In this document: positions 61,710 through 64,000 of the stretch, piece after piece
How the letters are laid out: the number at the start of each line of letters is the position of its first letter
How positions within the stretch are numbered: the first letter of the stretch is position 1
Source: Symbiodinium natans
Lineage: Eukaryota; Sar; Dinophyceae; Suessiales; Symbiodiniaceae
Assembly: GCA_905221605.1 (NCBI GenBank)
Contig: CAJNDS010002163.1
Coordinates: forward strand, 499,001 to 563,000
Reading direction: 5' to 3'
Length of the DNA stretch: 64,000 bases
The notes under the pieces: model-generated
Seen by the model: only the letters and a program-made list of their open reading frames with translations
The model's database searches: none
Told to the model about the DNA's origin: nothing
Translations under genes and position numbers: made by a program

Positions 61710-61765
61710 CTTTCTAAGAAACAGCTAGAATGAAAATGTTTGCTAGTGTTCCAGGTTCAGAAAGG
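61710..61765 (+). repeat. Dispersed repeat family H, copy 2
   Basis: CTAAGAAACAG and GTTCCAGGTTCAGAAAGG resemble 925-980. Confidence 0.45.
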
Positions 61766-61874
61766 CTACATGCGAAGCACTCAAGTTCCAGGTCCTGCTG
61801 TTCGAGTTTGTGTTGGGTTTAGATCTTCAGGACCTCAGGAGGATGAGATCAGGGTTTGCATTCATGAGGTTCGG

Positions 61875-61990
61875 GCTTTTGTGTTACTGGTTTACTTATT
61901 ATTTTGATATTTTGAAACAACTTATTATATTTAATTTATTTAAATAACACATTTAACACATTATATTCAATTTATTTCACTCAACTCTAA
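61875..61990. other. Small A+T-rich island
   Basis: About 110 bases of TTATTTAA/TTATATT/ATTTATTT words in otherwise G+C-balanced DNA. No gene. Confidence 0.7.
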
Positions 61991-62029
61991 AGCTCGTCTC
62001 AGTGTAACTGGCTGAATCTTGTAGGGAAT

Positions 62030-62620
62030 CAGGGCGTGGGATAGGGCCAGGGCATATGAGAGCCCTCCGTCCCTCATTCCCTACTGAGAACCAGGGGGGT
62101 AAGAGCGTACAGAGGCCAAAGAAGCCATCACGGTGCAGCAGATTGAGTCGGTTGTGCGGCGAGAGGCCGTGGCTGATAGTTTGTTTGAAGTTGGGGGGCA
62201 GGGGGGGATTAGGGTCTAGGGTGGAGAGCTTGGATGCAGGATGCAGGGCTTCAGAGTCGCGCCCAGATTACTTGCTTGCGGGAGGGGGGAGGGGGGGGGC
62301 ATGGGGGATGGGGATATAAGTTGTTTATATAAGCCTGAGTCAGCATGGATTTACTCCAGGCGAGGGTTCTCCGCGCGCCTGGCAATCGGGGCTTTGACGT
62401 GCCCTTCCGGACTTTGCATGGCACCACCCATGCCTCCTCGTGGGGGAGGGCCCCAGCACCGTTGAAGCTGGTCCACACGACCGTTGCCTCATACCACGCA
62501 CGGAGAGCTTGCCTTCATACCAGAAGTTTCCCCTTACCCCCAGAACAGTCCCTGGATTGATTAAAGACGGCAAGCCAGTATTCACAGGGGACCCTGCTCA
62601 AAAGAGGGCGCAACATCAAG
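62030..62620. other. Unique sequence with G-rich spots; overlapping frames
   Basis: G runs at 62190-62210 and 62281-62300. Frames on both strands (62345-62560 plus, 62340-62585 minus) overlap, and none is convincing. Confidence 0.4.
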
Positions 62621-62779
62621 CGCCCAATCCTAAACCCCAACACTCTGCACAAGGAAGCTATCAGACCTCGAAAATACAAGGTCTCCGGTCCGGTTTTTCG
62701 TCTTCGTCTGAGCTGCAAACCCCGCGAATCTTCAAGCCCAAACCAGAAGAAGCACCTTCTGGCGCATCACAGCATAAAG

Positions 62780-62942
62780 CCATGCTCTTACTCCCCCAAC
62801 ACCCTAAGCCACAAACCAGAAACCCTAGCAGCTTTAATCAACCCCTACAAACCATAGGATCTCTCAAGCCCTATCAACCCTCAACCCCGAAACCGTACAA
62901 ACACTCCAGCCCTAAACCCTAAACCCTAAAGCCAAGACCCTA
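62780..62942 (-). repeat. Degenerate then tandem CCCTAAA-type words
   Basis: CCCTAAG, CCCTAGC and CCCTATC words to 62900, then three CCCTAAA units. Confidence 0.75.
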
Positions 62943-63034
62943 CTAAGCTCGAAGCTGCTGTGGAGGTGACGGAGGAGCGCTCCCACGGGCGGTATGCCGA
63001 CATCCTGCGAAATGCCTTGTCAGGTGTACTTCAG

Positions 63035-63215
63035 GGTTTGGGGTTTAAGGTTTAGGGTTTAGGGTATGGGGTCTAGGGTTTAGGGTTTGGGGTTCAGAGT
63101 TCGGGGTTTAGTGTTTAGGGTTTGGGGGTCATCGTTCTCCAGCCCTTCATTTGTGCAAGCGATCTAGGGCATTGCTCTGGCAGGTTTTTAGGGTTCTGGG
63201 TTTAGGGCCTCAAAA
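63035..63215 (+). repeat. TTTAGGG/TTTGGGG variants
   Basis: GGGTTTAAGGTTTAGGGTTT, TCTAGGG, TTCAGAG and TTTGGGG units at 63038-63128, and a trace at 63185-63210. Confidence 0.85.
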
Positions 63216-64000
63216 ATCAGGGGTCAGAATGGTGATTCGTGGGCTCTACTGAGCGACTGAGGCCCTGGTCTCATGGTTTGGGTCTTCATGTACTGCATGC
63301 TCGATGCTAAGACTCACTACTACATGCGCAGTGTCGTCCAGTGCCGTTGTGGAGACATAGGATCTGAGATCTTGACATCGCGGAAATATCAGATATCAAA
63401 GATGAAGGGTTCAGCGAAGTAGGAAGCCGATGATGCTGTTTTGGGGCAAACTGCGCTGTTCGCGGTTGAGGGGAGGGGGGGTGTGGTAGGTGCCAGAACC
63501 ACTATTGTTTGGATGTTTAGGGAAAAAGGCTTGTTTTACTCAAAGGGTTTAAACTTCAAGCCTTTCGGCTGCTCATCTCTTCGAGCCTACCGGCCGGCTA
63601 GGCACAGTCGCGCAAGAACAGCGCCCTCTGCGCCTGCTGGATGCAGCTCAGCTCAGTTGTTGCTGGGGCTTCATCAAGTAGAGCCCAATACCCCTAAAAC
63701 CTGAACCCTAAACCCCCTGAATTGAGGATTACGATGTCTTAATCTAGTGGGGGGGGGGGGTCCTCATTCTGAACTAAGGCAGTGTGGTTCAAGGCTGAGG
63801 GCGCCAGACCCCTGCAGCTCCAGAAATGTAGGACCTAAGAAGAAGGTTGGTTTGCATGAAGACTTCAGTTAGGTTGCCAGTCCCATACAACTCATTCACA
63901 GACCCCAAGCCAGCACGCAAAAGCCTTAAGCCTATCTGCCCCCCTCCCCCGCTCAAACACCGCAACACTCCGAAGTCTGGAAGCCGCCTAGCCGTGAACG
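63215..64000. other. Unique sequence; 12-base G run
   Basis: G run at 63749-63760 and a few CCCTAAA words near 63690-63715. The 87-codon frame at 63441-63704 crosses a G-rich stretch and is not called. Confidence 0.5.

Noticed and set aside
62440-62922. 160-codon Lys/Pro-rich frame
   Set aside because: Its second half is translated CCCTAAA-like words (KP and NPKP repeats), and the first half overlaps other open frames.
1-64000. CRISPR array or bacterial operons
   Set aside because: No regularly spaced identical repeats with unique spacers, no gene-dense layout, and pervasive eukaryotic telomere motifs.

Overview
The window is eukaryotic and almost entirely non-coding. Its hallmark is the seven-base plant/alga-type telomere motif TTTAGGG (CCCTAAA on the other strand), which occurs in dozens of short internal tracts in both orientations from end to end, with many point variants (TTTGGGG, CTTAGGG, TTCGGG). 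TTTAGGG telomeres are known from land plants, many green algae, dinoflagellates and some other protists. The motif, the roughly balanced base composition, the lack of genes over 64 kb, the many 70-130 bp inverted-repeat elements and the long poly-G runs suggest a large repeat-rich protist or algal genome. A dinoflagellate is my first guess, but no dinoflagellate-specific marker such as a clear spliced-leader relic was found, so this is inference only.

No gene could be identified. The longest open frame is 210 codons. With equal base frequencies, six frames of 64 kb should hold about fifty stop-free runs of 100 codons or more by chance, which is roughly what is seen. The fragments listed as possible coding sequence therefore have low confidence and no assigned function. 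The least unlikely are a degenerate frame at about 30.6-31.8 kb and open frames at 23.2 kb (-), 35.4 kb (-), 37.3 kb (+) and 60.2 kb (+).

Layout. 0-8 kb: telomere-like tracts, a four-copy ~150 bp tandem array (1.69-2.3 kb), a His-codon microsatellite and the first small inverted-repeat elements. 8-15.4 kb: a ~20 bp minisatellite, then two arrays of one 25-36 bp minisatellite family 6 kb apart, with a telomere-poor stretch at 12.8-14.3 kb. 16-22 kb: a local duplication, a 24 bp telomere-derived higher-order repeat, CT microsatellites and G-rich/C-rich blocks. 22-40 kb: many small TIR elements of several families among telomere-like tracts, and the 30.6-31.8 kb coding-like region. 40-53 kb: telomere-like tracts, poly-G runs, a large TATG microsatellite and more TIR elements. 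53-64 kb: a telomere-poor block, a 9 bp minisatellite, an A+T-rich island at 58.6-59.6 kb, further TIR elements and G-rich tracts.

The parts do not work together as genes. They record how the DNA is being remodelled. At least nine families of short TIR elements, most about 100 bp, recur as divergent copies, and telomere-like DNA has been inserted into or next to them. One tract splits a TIR element (7.2 kb), and two others lie between 13-17 bp direct repeats (25.5 and 35.7 kb), which is the signature of an insertion or break-repair event.
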